A DNA stretch of 64,000 nucleotides. Origin: Metarhizium brunneum (Eukaryota; Ascomycota; Sordariomycetes; Hypocreales; Clavicipitaceae). The notes under the pieces are model-generated. The model ran no database searches. It saw only the letters and a program-made list of their open reading frames with translations, and was not told where the DNA came from. The DNA lies in NCBI RefSeq assembly GCF_013426205.1, contig NC_089422.1:2542001-2606000 (forward strand), written 5' to 3'. The first letter of the stretch is position 1. Every line of letters begins with the position of its first letter. The translations under genes were made by a program, and so were the position numbers. Of the stretch, positions 1 to 17,889 are shown piece by piece.

Positions 1-1392
1 GGAGCGCAACCTTGTGAGAAGCCATGCGTCTTGCAGGCCGTAATTGGCGAACATGCCATCTATCTCACAGAGAGATTGGTATCCGCAAGAGGACAATTGC
101 CCCCTTTTCCGTGCCTGATCAATGGTGAAAACCGATGTCGCTAGATTAAAATCCCCGGCAATAACCCACGGGTGATTGGGAAACTCTGTAGATAAATGTT
201 GTATCAATTTGTGCAGTTCATTCTTTTTGGCAACTACCGCGCCGTCTGCCAACCCTTGAGTAAGGTGGCAAGCTGCAAGTATTATAGACTGTGGATTGGA
301 AATCATCTGCGGGTCTTGGTGAGAGACGGCGAGTTCGACAACCGCAGCACCTTTATGTTTCCTGGCAAATGGTACGTAATTCCATCTGAAAGCTAACTTG
401 CTCAAAACTACAATATTGAGCAAGTTTGGTAGTGGCCCGTGACCAGGCTGACCAGGCGGCCCATGTGTGGCAAATCGGTACCTAGCACATACACCCTGAT
501 GTTGAAGCAGATACGGAAGGAAATGGTCCGTGACCTCCTGGAGGACTAATACATCAGCTGCAGCGCGTTCGGACAATATGGTAGATATGAGTCCCTGGTA
601 TCTGCTTGTATCGGGTGGCCATTCAAATTCGGCAAGAACATTGTAAGACGCAACAACCAGTTGTCTGATCGAATCTGGTGGTGGTGTTGATGGAAGAGCA
701 GTTTTCCAGGAGAGAGTCGACGAGTCAAACGCAAATGTCGTCTGACTTTGTGTCTCTTGGCTGCTCCCATCGAGTTGAAAGCCCAGCAGGGATGGCGATT
801 GCTGGCATTGTTGGTTTTGAATGTCTACATAGCCCCAAAGGCGCATGGACCGCGATGAATCTCGCACAAGGATAGCAAGCTGTTTGATCTCCCAATTTAC
901 TGGAGTTAAGAGGCGCGCCTTATTGAGCAGGAAGTTGTGCGAGTCAGACTTGGCATCCTCAGTCTGCCCGACAGTCATGTGCGGCTGATAGCTGTCTAGA
1001 GCTAACCAGCCGATTTGTTGGCGAAGGCCATTGACCAATTCACCTGCGAAGGTTGATGGCCCATGTTTCCCTGGCCTGAGTATGAGGGTGTTGTCATTTC
1101 GATGTGTAAAATAGTCTGCTTCCTGCAAACTGATCGTTTTCGGTACCAAAGCTGCCAAGTCTATCTGGCATAACATGTCGACGGCATCGGAAAGGACCTC
1201 TGGCCCGACGAAGGGATAGACCAAATTGACGTGTGGCGGCCATTTTTCAAATGCTTTGTCGTAAAGTCTTCGTACTGAATTGATTGATGGCCATAATTTC
1301 TTCGGGGGGACCAAGCAGACGGCCGTATCGTGAGATGGCAAGAACTTGGCGAAGCTCCGCAACGAAGTTGTTTCTCCTGATGTCGCTTGCAT
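1..1392 (-). CDS. 2H phosphoesterase / EEP nuclease-like multidomain protein (3' end outside window)
   Basis: The minus-strand frame is open from an ATG at 1392 to the window edge: 464 codons, no stop and no intron needed. Around residues 52 and 137 lie PPHVNLVYPF and PHMTVGQ, resembling the paired H-x-T/S motifs of 2H (2'-5' RNA ligase/cyclic phosphodiesterase) enzymes. The first motif has Asn where Thr/Ser is usual. From about residue 249 an endonuclease/exonuclease/phosphatase fold follows: ASYNVL, then VLVLQEV with the likely metal-binding Glu (about 286), then AGDFNL (about 410). Fungal proteins of this order often continue into poly(A)-polymerase-like and MJ1316/DUF504 RNA-end domains, but that part is off the window. 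A role in RNA-end processing is therefore inferred. The start is the first ATG of the frame. Confidence 0.72.
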   Translation of the reverse strand, partial: MQATSGETTSLRSFAKFLPSHDTAVCLVPPKKLWPSINSVRRLYDKAFEKWPPHVNLVYPFVGPEVLSDAVDMLCQIDLAALVPKTISLQEADYFTHRNDNTLILRPGKHGPSTFAGELVNGLRQQIGWLALDSYQPHMTVGQTEDAKSDSHNFLLNKARLLTPVNWEIKQLAILVRDSSRSMRLWGYVDIQNQQCQQSPSLLGFQLDGSSQETQSQTTFAFDSSTLSWKTALPSTPPPDSIRQLVVASYNVLAEFEWPPDTSRYQGLISTILSERAAADVLVLQEVTDHFLPYLLQHQGVCARYRFATHGPPGQPGHGPLPNLLNIVVLSKLAFRWNYVPFARKHKGAAVVELAVSHQDPQMISNPQSIILAACHLTQGLADGAVVAKKNELHKLIQHLSTEFPNHPWVIAGDFNLATSVFTIDQARKRGQLSSCGYQSLCEIDGMFANYGLQDAWLLTRLRS

Positions 1393-2225
1393 GATGGAAT
1401 AAAAATTAGGTTCTTTAAATTTGGATCCTGGCTACTGGATACTTCGTCAACCTCATGAGAGGCAATGTCGTGCCTGGCTACTTAGAGAAGAGTCACCCCT
1501 AGGCGGCGGTCGTGCTGAAGAAATGGCATGTACGATTCTCTGCAGGTTATTTCCATCCTCACATTTTAATATTAGGTTAAACCTCAGCACGATTAGGACT
1601 TCTCGCTACCGCCCACGAAAGCCGCATTGCTCGCTACATGAGTCATCTCAGTAGACACGCTTCCATCACGGAGTTATGAATAAAATGTATGTATATACGT
1701 GCTATGGTTGTTGAGTCACCGGCCACCTGGATGAGGCGAAGTTGACAATAAGACAGTGCGAATGAGCCTGGCCCCACCAGCCTTGACCTCTCTCTCCCTG
1801 TGACATAGAGCCCGGGGGGCCTGGCCAACTGAGTCAGCGGGGTCAACTTATACCGAGCAAGAGTCACGTAACCAACTTCCACACGCGCGGGTCCTGGTTC
1901 TGGTGAAAGCAGTTGAACTACTATCACAAGACAGGCCTTCAATTAGTAAAAATCCAATGAGCCGTCTTATTATGCTGATGAGCCAGGAGACTGTCACCAG
2001 AATCAGGGACCGCGCGCGTATGACGATAACAAGATTACTCTTTATACATTACGCAGATATATGTCGCTTGCCTGCTGCTGTATCCTGCTGCATTGCGCAC
2101 CACCTCATTAGAATACATACTTAAGTATGTAGCAATATGAACCATGCCATGCCATGCAAGCCTTATAATACATACAATACAGCACTGCTGCTCTTCTTGC
2201 CTTCAACAGGCATTGCCACCTCTCT
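1393..2225. other. intergenic, divergent/upstream region
   Basis: Between the start of the EEP-like gene and the 3' end of the next minus-strand gene. Only short open frames with no recognisable product. A small palindrome, ACATACTTAAGTATGT, lies near 2115-2130. Nothing else seen. Confidence 0.5.
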
Positions 2226-3272
2226 TCAAGATGTCCCGTACTGGTCAGGACCCCAATCAACAGACTCGGTCTGGTTGCCTTTGCCTTCCATGACTGCTTC
2301 TAGCTTGTCCTCAACTGTGACCCAGCCCTGCCGCTTTTGTGAGATGGCATATCGAATAGGGTCTTTCCATTCTCTCCACCACACTTCCTCGCTCTGAACG
2401 ATGCATCTTCGCCCTGGTTCACCATTCTTCGTCGTCGCAAATGGCCACACTGACTTGATCACCTCATACTTGTTCTTACCTGAAAACAGACTGGTGACGT
2501 TGGTGAAGAACTGATTCACCCTGTCGGGATTTTGTACCAACACGCGGCTGTGAGTGACGAGGAAAGTCACGTCAACAGCACCTCGATATTTGAGAGTTGC
2601 AATGAGGCTCCGTAGTTGACCTTCTATCCAGCCCACATCAAGATTTGCAACAACACGATCCAGAGAAAATGTTTTCACTGTAGCTGTGTCCTGAACAAAT
2701 CGTCGACACCATTCTTCCAGTCCACCTTCACCAACTTCTGGGAGCACATCCGGTCGAGCTCCTCCACGATGTGCCAACTCGCCTTCCCCAACGCAGCGAA
2801 TATAGTCCATGCGCAGCCTTTCGTCATCAGGCACTAACAGGGTCATAAGGTTGAGCTTGATGTCGAAATCAATCCGGCGACCACGACTGCCCCGAACATG
2901 AATCTGGGGCTTGGGGGGTACCGTCGATTGTGCACGAATCAGTGACACAAGTGCCGCAGCGTTTGAAGACAAATATTCCGCCTTTGAGGACAAGGTGATT
3001 GAGTCACTTGAAAGCTTAAATAAGGGAGGCGAATAAAGCTTATAGTCCAGTTTAGGCAGTCCTGGATATCGAAGTATACCTTTCAAAGGCTCCGTCGGAA
3101 TCCCATCGTCGACTTGTCCCTCGGTTCCAGAAGACGACGGGCCTGAGTACGGAGGAGGCGTTAGTGTCTGAGAAGGAGTCTCGTGGTTTGACGCATCAAG
3201 CGATCCAACATCTGTTAGAGGAGTACGTTTCTCCATGGTCCTTGAAGCAGCTGTCAGATTTGGATTTGACAC
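2226..3272 (-). CDS. conserved-looking protein of unknown function, 348 aa
   Basis: Single open frame of 348 codons with sensible composition and no need for introns. The N-terminal 60 residues are Ser/Thr/Pro-rich and probably disordered. The rest looks folded: a region around residues 62-80 (ILRYPGLPKLDYKLY), a basic RGSRGRRIDFDIKLN segment near 125-140, and a Trp-rich C-terminal part (KSVWPF, EEVWWREWKDPIRYAI). I see no signal peptide, membrane span or known catalytic motif. It resembles fungal orphan proteins of unknown function, but I cannot name a family. Residue 13 is a second possible start (MEKRTPL). It is followed downstream on the same strand by the EEP-like gene, about 830 bp away. 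Confidence 0.7.
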   Translation of the reverse strand: MSNPNLTAASRTMEKRTPLTDVGSLDASNHETPSQTLTPPPYSGPSSSGTEGQVDDGIPTEPLKGILRYPGLPKLDYKLYSPPLFKLSSDSITLSSKAEYLSSNAAALVSLIRAQSTVPPKPQIHVRGSRGRRIDFDIKLNLMTLLVPDDERLRMDYIRCVGEGELAHRGGARPDVLPEVGEGGLEEWCRRFVQDTATVKTFSLDRVVANLDVGWIEGQLRSLIATLKYRGAVDVTFLVTHSRVLVQNPDRVNQFFTNVTSLFSGKNKYEVIKSVWPFATTKNGEPGRRCIVQSEEVWWREWKDPIRYAISQKRQGWVTVEDKLEAVMEGKGNQTESVDWGPDQYGTS

Positions 3273-4034
3273 TCCGCAATAAAGGAAACTAGGTCCGATA
3301 GCAACGTCACGGAAGCCCTCGCGTAAGCCGGGGGCGGCGTGCGCATGTTGTTGTGTTGTTAATCCACAAAGATACGTACCGACCTCAATTTAGGTACTGT
3401 AAATAATACGCGTAGTTTTTTGCAGTCTACAAAATAGAGAAAGTGCAATCATTTAAAAAAAAAAAATGTGGTAGAGTGGCAATTTAATATATATAACCAA
3501 AACGCCTATAGGGAAAAAAAAAAGAATAATTAAAGAAATGTATCATGATAAAAAAAAATGAATAACTTTTTTCTTTTTGAACCGCTGGCGGGGTTTTATA
3601 CAAGCGCAATAATTTTTTAATTGGCAGTAATACCCCCTAAAAAAAACCCCTTAAGCAAAAGTAAAATAATAAAAAACAACTAAATATTATTTTAACTAAG
3701 CTGGCTTTTTAATTAATTTTTTTTAACAACAACTAAATATTATTTACTTATGAAATCAAGCTGGCTTTTTAATTAATTTTTTTTTGACCGCGGCGCCTAC
3801 GCTAAATTGAAACCAATGTTCAAGTGTAAATAGGCTAAATAAGCCATGTACATCACGATGCGTTGAACCCAAATTAATATTAACAACTTGATAAAAATCA
3901 AATTTATTTTATTAAATTATAATAAAAAAAAGGCTAGTTAATCACCAGGACCAAATTTATTTTATTATTTGTTTTTTTTTAAAAAAAAAAAAAATTGGCA
4001 GAGCCGTACCGGGCCGGCTGTTGGTCGGCGGCGT
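3273..4034. repeat. AT-rich block with homopolymer runs and a diverged ~50-bp tandem duplication
   Basis: From about 3410 to 3993 the sequence becomes extremely A+T-rich, with many runs of A or T, a TpA-rich texture and isolated GC islands. Within it are two adjacent related ~50-bp units (about 3675-3724 and 3728-3785), each running from AACTAAATATTATTT to GCTGGCTTTTTAATTAATTT. A T9A14 junction (3972-3994) ends the block, after which composition returns abruptly to normal. This texture fits repeat-induced point mutation of an old repeat, or low-complexity insertion. No transposase remnant is legible. Confidence 0.7.
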
Positions 4035-7000
4035 ATGCCCACCCCACCACCAATCTTCGAAGCTTCAAGCTCTATGGCTCTCTCTCATGGTTCTTCAAAT
4101 CGTCATGTCTTCGTGCACAGGCGCGGTATTATGGCAACTATGAATAGCGATGCTTCTGTACTAGTCGGGTGCCTGGTTGACAGAATTGCGTTGCGGGTAA
4201 GAAACCATAGTATCACGATGCAGCTGAGAAAAGCGCTGACCTGGTGGTGCCTGCTCCTCCTAGTTACCACATCATACTGGCTCGACCGGCCATCCGATCT
4301 GTGAGGATGATATACTCAAGATATCGAGAGCCACGTTGGTAGATTTGAGTAGGAATGCGATCAATATTGTCATTGAATCACTCCTAGGTCTTCTCGAGCA
4401 TCTAGCGCGGCCATTTGCCTCTGTGGCTTTTCACCCATCACATGTTCTACAATCAGAGCTTTACATTCTGTCACTTGCTGCTGACAGCTGTACCGCAAAT
4501 TGGGATGGGAAGAACAATTCGACTGATCCGAATAATCGCCTTGGGAAGAATCTAGTTAGCCGAATATTCGATGCATTGACACAACTCTTGGAACCTATCC
4601 CGGACGATTATATATTACCTGCTCAAACACTCCTGGATCAAGTATCGGAGCGTAACTTTTGTGTGCCTCGATCTGATGGGATAACGGCACAGAACGCCAG
4701 CAAGCAGATAATAGAGGCTGAATGTCTTGCCGAATGTCTGGTAGAATTCGATGCTCACATCAAAGTGATCGTCGAATACGTGTCGGCTTCAAGCTGGCCT
4801 GTTGCGTTCGATTATGTCAGGAATACTATATACAATATCCGAACCACAGTATTCCCCGAAGGAAGTTTAGCGAATCAGGGGCATACTCAAGATGTCGATG
4901 CTCCAGCTCTTGTGACATTGAGGCTGCTATCCTTCTTCTGGATTGACAGCGCTAAGTTGGGGCACCTCGTTCAAGAAATATGCTCCAGCTACTTACACTT
5001 TCGCAAATCCTGTCAGGGTACAATAGCTGTGATTCTTCCGCTCCTCGTCACTCGTTGGATTGATAGAAGCCCTGATGAATTCGTTCGATTACACTCACGG
5101 CAAAGGAGATTAGACGGTGGTGGCGACACTCTGTTCGACATGACACAGACAGGAATAGACCATGGTCGTCGGAGAGCAGTCTTATACCCGCTGCAGATCA
5201 CCCTCCTATTGTTGCTTCCTGACGTTTTTGAGGTAGCAAGCAACTTGAGGGAAGCGAAGAGTAATAACCTGATCAAGAAGGTGTCCTTTTTGGATAGCCT
5301 CAGAAAAGGCCTTCGGAATGGGAATGAACGAGCAGCGTACTGCCTAGTAAGCCTTCTTCGAGCAGCTAGACATTTTGAGGCTGAGAGCGATTCTGCCTTG
5401 GTCAGTTATGCTATGGATGTGCAAGATGAAATCCGAGAATCCGTGTTCAGCCTTTCCCAGTCCAACATTGCAACACCACAGTTTGACCAGGATATGATCA
5501 CAGGAGCTTTTGTTAGTCTCGCTCATCTTGGATTAGACGGCAGCGTTGAAACACTTACGAAAGCATGTATTTCCCCACCTGCGCCGAACTCTTTCAAGAT
5601 CGCTGTCATTCAAGCATGTTCATATTTTGCGCGACTTGCGCGACGGTCCGAAACGGCCAAGTATACAGCACTACAGACAAGTGTTCTTGTTCTAATCCGA
5701 TCTGAATTTGAGGTATGATAAAACCAAGTTCAATAATACAGCAATAAAAAGTACTAATAAAGAATTGCAGTCCGAATATATGAACTTCTTTAAAGCAAGA
5801 CATGAGTTGTCACAAGATGGCAGCCGTAAAATTTTGGAAATTCTTCGCTATTTCTATGCCTCTCCTGGCCCTCTGCTTCGGGATTTGTCTGGTGAGACCG
5901 CAGGCATGGCATTTCTTAAGCCATTTTTATTTTGCGTCCTTTCTCGGGATCAATCCATTCGTCAGCTAGCCACAAAGGTTGCGAATAAGCTCTTCATTAT
6001 GAACAAAGACTCGGTGGGCACCTCTCAACTTGAATATTGTGGCGCAACTGAAGAACTGGGACAAAACCTCTGGATTCGAAGGTGAGCAACTCCAATCGTC
6101 CACAGCCCTGGGGGTACCGTAACTATCGTTCGATGATGCTGAACAGCGACGCAGTTCGTCAATCCTTCTTGAGCTATGCGGGGAAATTGAAAAGGACATC
6201 AGCCTTTCCACCATAACGCAACTTCGGGAGTTTTTAGGCGCAAGGTCGGCGCTTCTCAAAGGCATGCCAGTTCGTCAACACACCTCCCTGCTTTCCATAA
6301 CAGACTCGAGTTGACATTCCCCCTAGATTTTGTCCCATCTTCCCATGGATGTGCCGGATATTCATCTGGCGGCTTCGAAACTGGAAACAACTTTGTTGAT
6401 ATCTATTTGTTCTCCCAATATTGCCGTGTGTCAACTGGCTACTATCTGTATCGGCCTCTTGGTGGACGAATGTACGCATGTCGGTGAATATACTGACTCT
6501 GCAAAGCTGCTTTCTTCAACTTATCGCAACCAACTCGTTTATCAGGAACTTTCTTCGCCAGCTTTCCATTTTACCGGTCTTGTCGCCTTTCAGAAGAGAA
6601 TGCGGGGATTTCTTAGACAAATTCGACTGCCAACGCAAGGCATCGTGGACGCTTGGGAAACTGCCTTCAGACAATGGATTCACCTGTCCAAGGAGGTTTC
6701 TCTGGCTACGGCAGACGGTGTAGACGATAGAATGCTATCAGAGTGGCGAAATCTATCAGGTTTTTTAGCATCATTGGGTGGCATATGCACCTATGGATAC
6801 GCCACCAAATTGGATGAGGCAATTGGAGACTTGAACTGGATTGATCGGGTATCCTCCGAACATCATGAAGAGCCTCTCCTGTCAAGGTTTCTAAGACTCA
6901 GCATCCAACTTCTGGGTTGCAATAACATCAAAGTACGTGAGGCAATGCGAGAGGTCTTATCCACCGAGGTTTCTTCGATCTTGTACGCGCCGCTTTTTAA

Positions 7001-10000
7001 GGCTCTGGAGTCAGAACTGGAAGTTTTGCTAGCCGGGGTTCTCGCATCCCCTGATAAAGGCCAGGAGAATGAGGTGATATTTGCCGAACAAGCTGCGTCT
7101 TTGCTCAAGATCATGGTTGAGAAGCTCGAAAGTCCATCTGATTTGGGTTCTATTTCATCAGTCCACCCCGGAGTTCTTACATTGAGTTTTGCGAAATTCT
7201 TGGATGGCGCATTGGATGGAGTGGCAACGCTGCGTGTCAAAGTCAAGATTTGTCATTTGTGCGAAGCAGTCACAAAACGCAAGGAACACCTCAACTTGCG
7301 AGACGACATTCGCATTAGAAACCAGCTGCTAGAATATATATTTGGTTGGATAGCTCGGCCGCATGCTTTGAAACAAGAACAATTGGGCAATGGCCCTAGA
7401 CAGGATGAATTTCGGCGTGTACAAAAGGACCTCGACAAGGCTTGCCTCAGGACACTTGGTGATCTCACCTTTCGCCTCCCGCTGCAGCCAGCTGATAGCC
7501 AATCGGATGCTGGGATGAGTGAACTCAAGTCACAAATGTTTCATACATATTTCAACCGCTTCTTGTCGCTTCTCAACTACGAGACGCAGGAAATGAGCAG
7601 ACAAGAACTGCCCCTGATGGGCAATCGCGAGGAAGGCCTCTCGAATGCCGATATGGTTATCACTATCCTTTCCAATTTGCTCAGTGCGAACATTGATGTT
7701 GGCTTGAAGCACTCTCTAAATATCGGCTATCATGAAAACGTTGATATACGCGCTGCATTTGTCCGTGTGCTATGTAACATTCTTACGCAAGGAACAGAAT
7801 TCAGCTCGTTGACTGATGCAGCTGTCAGTGATAAATATGTTGAACTTTTAAATGTAGGTCCAACTGTCAATCATTACCCTGTCAGGCCTTGCCACAGTAT
7901 GTAAGCTCACTTTTTTTTTAAAAAAAAAAGTTACTGACAACCGATCTATCGCTTTCGGTATCAATGAGTGCTATTTGCCCAGCTTCGGAAGTTGATGAGC
8001 TCACGATATGCCTCCTTACCGTCTTTGAGCAACGCGGGCTCACTTTCGAATTATTCGAGGCTCTGATTCGCCAAGAAGTAGAGCAAACAGGTTCGTTTCA
8101 TCCGCAGCAAATGCGCCCAACTTCAGCTAATCCCGACTCAGAGAACGAAACCGAAATTTTGCGGAGAACTTGCGTCGCTACAAAGATGCTGTCTGTATAT
8201 GCAAAATGGAAAGGAGCATCATATTTAAGGACGACGCTGCAAAAAGTTCTCGAGAGGCTCATGCTGACATCGAACGACCTAGACTTAGAACTAGACCCAG
8301 CCAGGGTGAGCACTCCCGGCGAATTGCAAAAGAATGCTGCGCAACTTCAGATCGTGGCTAAGGTGTTTATGGACGACATATGCGCTTCAACATCAAATGT
8401 TCCGAGCTCATTTCGAAGGATATGCAGCATCGTGAGTACTGACCTCTAGAAGACTAGTAACACAACAAGCCGGTGCACGATGACTTATGCCAGCTTGTAG
8501 ATATCTGATGCTGTTCTTCCTCGCTTTCCCAATGCAAAGTATACTGCCGTGGGAGCTTTTGTATTCCTCCGCTTTTTCTGTCCTGCCATTGTAGCACCCG
8601 AAGCTGAAGGCCTCGTGTCAGTGGCACCGACCAAGGAAATGAGACGGGGACTGTTACTCATCGCAAAAATCATCCAAAACCTGGCCAATAACGTTCTTTT
8701 TGGAACAAAAGAGCCTTACATGTTTCCCTTGAACCCCTTCCTTGTCCAGAACATACATTTGGTCACTGGATTCCTGCGGGACATCTCCGTAAGAAAATTA
8801 TTGCGTGTCTTGCGATATGTGTCAACTGTTCTAACATTTTTGTAGGTGTCCACGAGGCAGGCTGATGTAGCTCCCCCGGCGATTGACATGTTTGACTTCG
8901 GCTCATGCGTATCACTGCACCGATTTCTGTATGATCACTGGGATCATTTGCGTCAGACCCTTGTTTCAAGAGAAAGGAAAGAACATCTACGAACCCCGGT
9001 GGAGATTGCCCGGACACCACCGTCAGTCTTTGAACCACTCCGGGATCTCATCAGCAATCTCGGGCCGCCGCCCCTTGCAATCTCTTGGAATAGGCCTCAG
9101 ATATCCTGCAATACGCCGCCTTTGTACTCAAGATTTCAAAACTTCATGTTACGAAATGCTTTTAGAAGTGCGGAGTCTTTTTTGACCTCTCGGGCGGTGT
9201 ATGACGGCGGTGAAAGCAAGGTATTCACCGTCCTCTCCAACTCCTGGAGCTTCTTCTGCTCATCAGCGGTTTAGGACGGTCTTTCTATAGTGTGCGTTAT
9301 ATTACGGCATATCGAAAACGAAAGCATCGATTATGATACACTTTTATATTGTTATCTAAAAGTAAGTCGCTTCCATTGCTGCATATAAGAGAAGCTCATC
9401 GTGCATATTTTGACCATGGCGTTACTGTGCTAACATCAATCTCAGATAGCCAGCCGACTCTGGCACGAGCCATTCGGGCTGTTCATTGATGCAACGTGTT
9501 ATAATGGACGAAGCGAGCCTTCCGATGAGTTTTTTTCCAAGCTAGATCTCCTAACACCTTCCGAGCTGTCTCGAAACCTTTCCCGAATATACATATACAA
9601 CATGAATAGCGCTTTCAAGTAAGTATATACTGCCTTTACCAGCCCACTTGACAGTCAGTTTCTAATTCTGTTTTATTGTAGGAGGTGTTTCCGGCGACTC
9701 CTTCGCAACTCTACTCGCGACGATTCGAGTGTCTTTCATCCGGATAATGTAGAATACTACTTGATCGGAAGTTTACAGGATCTGCAGGTCCATTTCCATT
9801 TGAGTCAACTCCATCTTCCCAAAGAAACTATAAGCGTGGTCACAGAAACCCGATACATGTTTCAGACCATCACAAGATTATCAAAGTCCAAAGGGAAAGT
9901 TGAGGTCGTGATCAAAGTTGGCAGCCAATTTCTTCAAATAACCACCGTTAAGAAGCAAGAAGTACTATCTGGTCTTCGCCTTAGCAGTGTCATCAATGAT

Positions 10001-12569
10001 ATTTTCCGCCTTAGTGACATAGAAGAAGCCTCAACCCCACAAGCAGAGGACGATTCTAACTTTGGACTGAGAGCTGATGGGGGTAAGATTGTCATGTTCT
10101 TTACCAGCTCCAAGAGAGCGGACATTCTTCAGACTATTCGTGGAGCCAAGACAATACACGGCAAGGACAGCAGAATGGTAAAACCCGTTGAAAGGCTCGT
10201 CAGACCACAAGATGTCCCAGGGACCATGCTCAATTTGGCACTTACCAACCTGTCAAGCCCATATCATGTCCTTCGGTTAGCCTCTTATAACCTCCTCGGA
10301 GCATTGTGCCGATCTTTCGACTTCGGTGTTTCCGGGCGACTGGTTTGCAATCGAGGTAACACGAGCTAGCCATCATTCGCTTGTCTTCCATATACATACT
10401 TACGTGCCTGATAGATTTGGCTGTTCCTCTTGAGCCGACACGATTTATCGTAGATATCAGTCGAGAATTAGCTCAAGCCGAACCCCAACTCACATCGGAC
10501 TTCCTGACCGAGTTTTTTGTAAGCTGGGATAGTATTCCTGACGAACAAAAACCCCTTAGCTTGGAATATGTGGCGCCTTGGCTTCCCGGCCTTCGCACAG
10601 CAGTTCTAGTTGTTGAGGTAGACGGGGACAAAGGACGAGACAAAGTTGCATCCCTTCTACGAAAGCTGATAGACATATCTGTGTTGGACCAAAACTTGAC
10701 ATATTGTCTGGAAAAATACATCTGGCCATGTATTGCACAAGATGAGCTGCTCCTTGAAATTTTTACGGATGAGCTTATCAAGGCCGCGCTTAGTTACGGA
10801 AACGGGGCAGACACTTTAGAAATACTGTCTTCGGTCATGGTTGGACTTGGCACTGTTACCTTGCGGGCTAGAATCATTTCTCGCCTCCGCAAGGCTCTTA
10901 ACAGGTCATCGCTACGCCCGACTCGCTTACTCCAGGACAATTCTGTCTGGGAAGAAATCTGCATCCTGCTTCAATTTTGCCTAGGCTTGTCTTTTGACAG
11001 TCGAGTGCAATCCCAAATGTTTCTTCCAGAAATTTTCCACGTCGTCACAATGTTGGCTAACACCGGGGGAAGCGAGGTACGATTGCTTGTTTACAAATTG
11101 CTGATTAACTCAATTCATGCAATATGCGCTTCATTCAGTATAGATGACGCAAAACTGGTCCGGCTGCGATCAATTTTGGACGTCTTTGGCGACACCAGAG
11201 GAGACATTTTCACTGCTCCAACGTTGTTGGCAAGGGACGGGGCCTCAGTGTCGACGTCTTTTGACTCAGGCCCAGCTCTGGCCTCAACGGAGAATCTTAC
11301 GTCTGTATTGTTTGAGGTCTGCTTGATAGCCGCTCCGTCAATGGATATTGCCAACGCCTGGCGTGCTCGATGGATGAGTCTCGTGGCTAGTACAGCATTC
11401 CAAAACAACCCTGCAGTTCAGCCAAGGGCATTTGCAGTAATGGGATATCTGGCAAGGGAAGAAGTGGACGATGATCTACTATACCAAGTCCTGGTAGCCC
11501 TCCGAAATAGCGTTAGCCAGTTTGGTGAGGATGGAAATAGTGAAATGCTAGTTTCCATTATTACATCCTTGTCCAAGATGATGGCCAAGTTACCATCCTC
11601 CTCGAGATATGGCCTTCAATTGTTCTGGTTGGCTATGTCACTTGTGCGTCTTGTACCAGCTGCCATCTTCAACTGCGCAGCGCAATTTCTGGGTGCCATT
11701 TTGACGAACATTGGCACAATTGGCAATGTGAGAGGAGATAGAATGGTCCCTCTCCTCCTTCAATGTCGAGGCCAGTTAGAAGATGCCGCTTTGCCATTGG
11801 ATGATGCCTACGGGATTCGTTTTGAAGAAGATACCTTCCACTTTGCGGTTTGTGCCTGTCTCGTCCGAGGTCTCACAGACACAGCAACCAGACCAACCGC
11901 AATTCAGGTTCTGTCTTCATTCTTAGAGATGACATCTCGATCTGAGGATCCCGCCCCAGGCAGTCCGAATCATGCCATTCATGGGTCCCCTTACCTGGCT
12001 CTCCTGCTAGCCCGTGGCATGCAGGAAGATTTCATGGACAGCTTGTGGTGGTCCGACCTGAAGCCGGAAGCCATTTCTGATATTCTGGACAGCCGTGGCG
12101 TGCAGGGCGTCGACAACATGAAAGATAAGGACCTCCTTTTAATTTCAGCCATGGAGCTTGTCGATTTCCATTCCCTGGAGGATGCTGCACAAGCACGCAG
12201 CCTTCACTGGCTCAACTCCCTCGCCGAAGCCAGACCATTCGTCTTCACGAGCCTGTAAGCCCACCGCGGTAGACTTTGTTGTCATAATCACGCTAACATT
12301 CATGTAGATGTGGGGCCTTACCGTCCGTTTTGGACGATGTGCTGCTGCACAGCCAGGAATCGGCGGCCTTAGAAGCTGCTCATGTACTACTTCGAACGCT
12401 TGCGTCCGATCAGAAATATGCCCAAGCAATGGGCTCCATGCAGTCATTAAATAGCCAGCTTACTGAAATGGGATTTGGCGGGTTGTGGAAAATACCCAAA
12501 CAGAGTACAGTAGAGGATGCAAAGGGGGAATGTTTTGAGCTTACGGAAAAGCTGATCGAGGTAGGATGA
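4035..12569 (+). CDS. IRA/neurofibromin-type Ras GTPase-activating protein, 13 exons, ~2,587 aa
   Basis: Accelerates GTP hydrolysis on Ras and so damps Ras-cAMP signalling. Exons by eye: 4035-4196, 4264-5712, 5771-6081, 6155-6269, 6327-7853, 7931-8431, 8501-8788, 8846-9220, 9275-9361, 9446-9618, 9682-10355, 10415-12254, 12308-12569; the sum closes in frame. The RasGAP core lies in exons 6-8: an arginine-finger region LRRTCVATKML (about residue 1265) and the signature FLRFFCPAIVAP (about 1377). Downstream, SRLWHEPFGLFIDATCYN fits the Sec14-like module that follows GAP in NF1/IRA proteins; the flanks are helical-repeat-like. Length matches the family. The ATG at 4035 gives the longest clean N-terminus; ATG 4131 (MATMNSDAS) is the alternative. 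The donor at 6270 (GTTCGT) is weak. The 3' end may instead splice at 12559-12612 to a tiny last exon ending LIVM at 12627. Confidence 0.9.
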
Positions 12570-17889
<5,320 letters not shown>

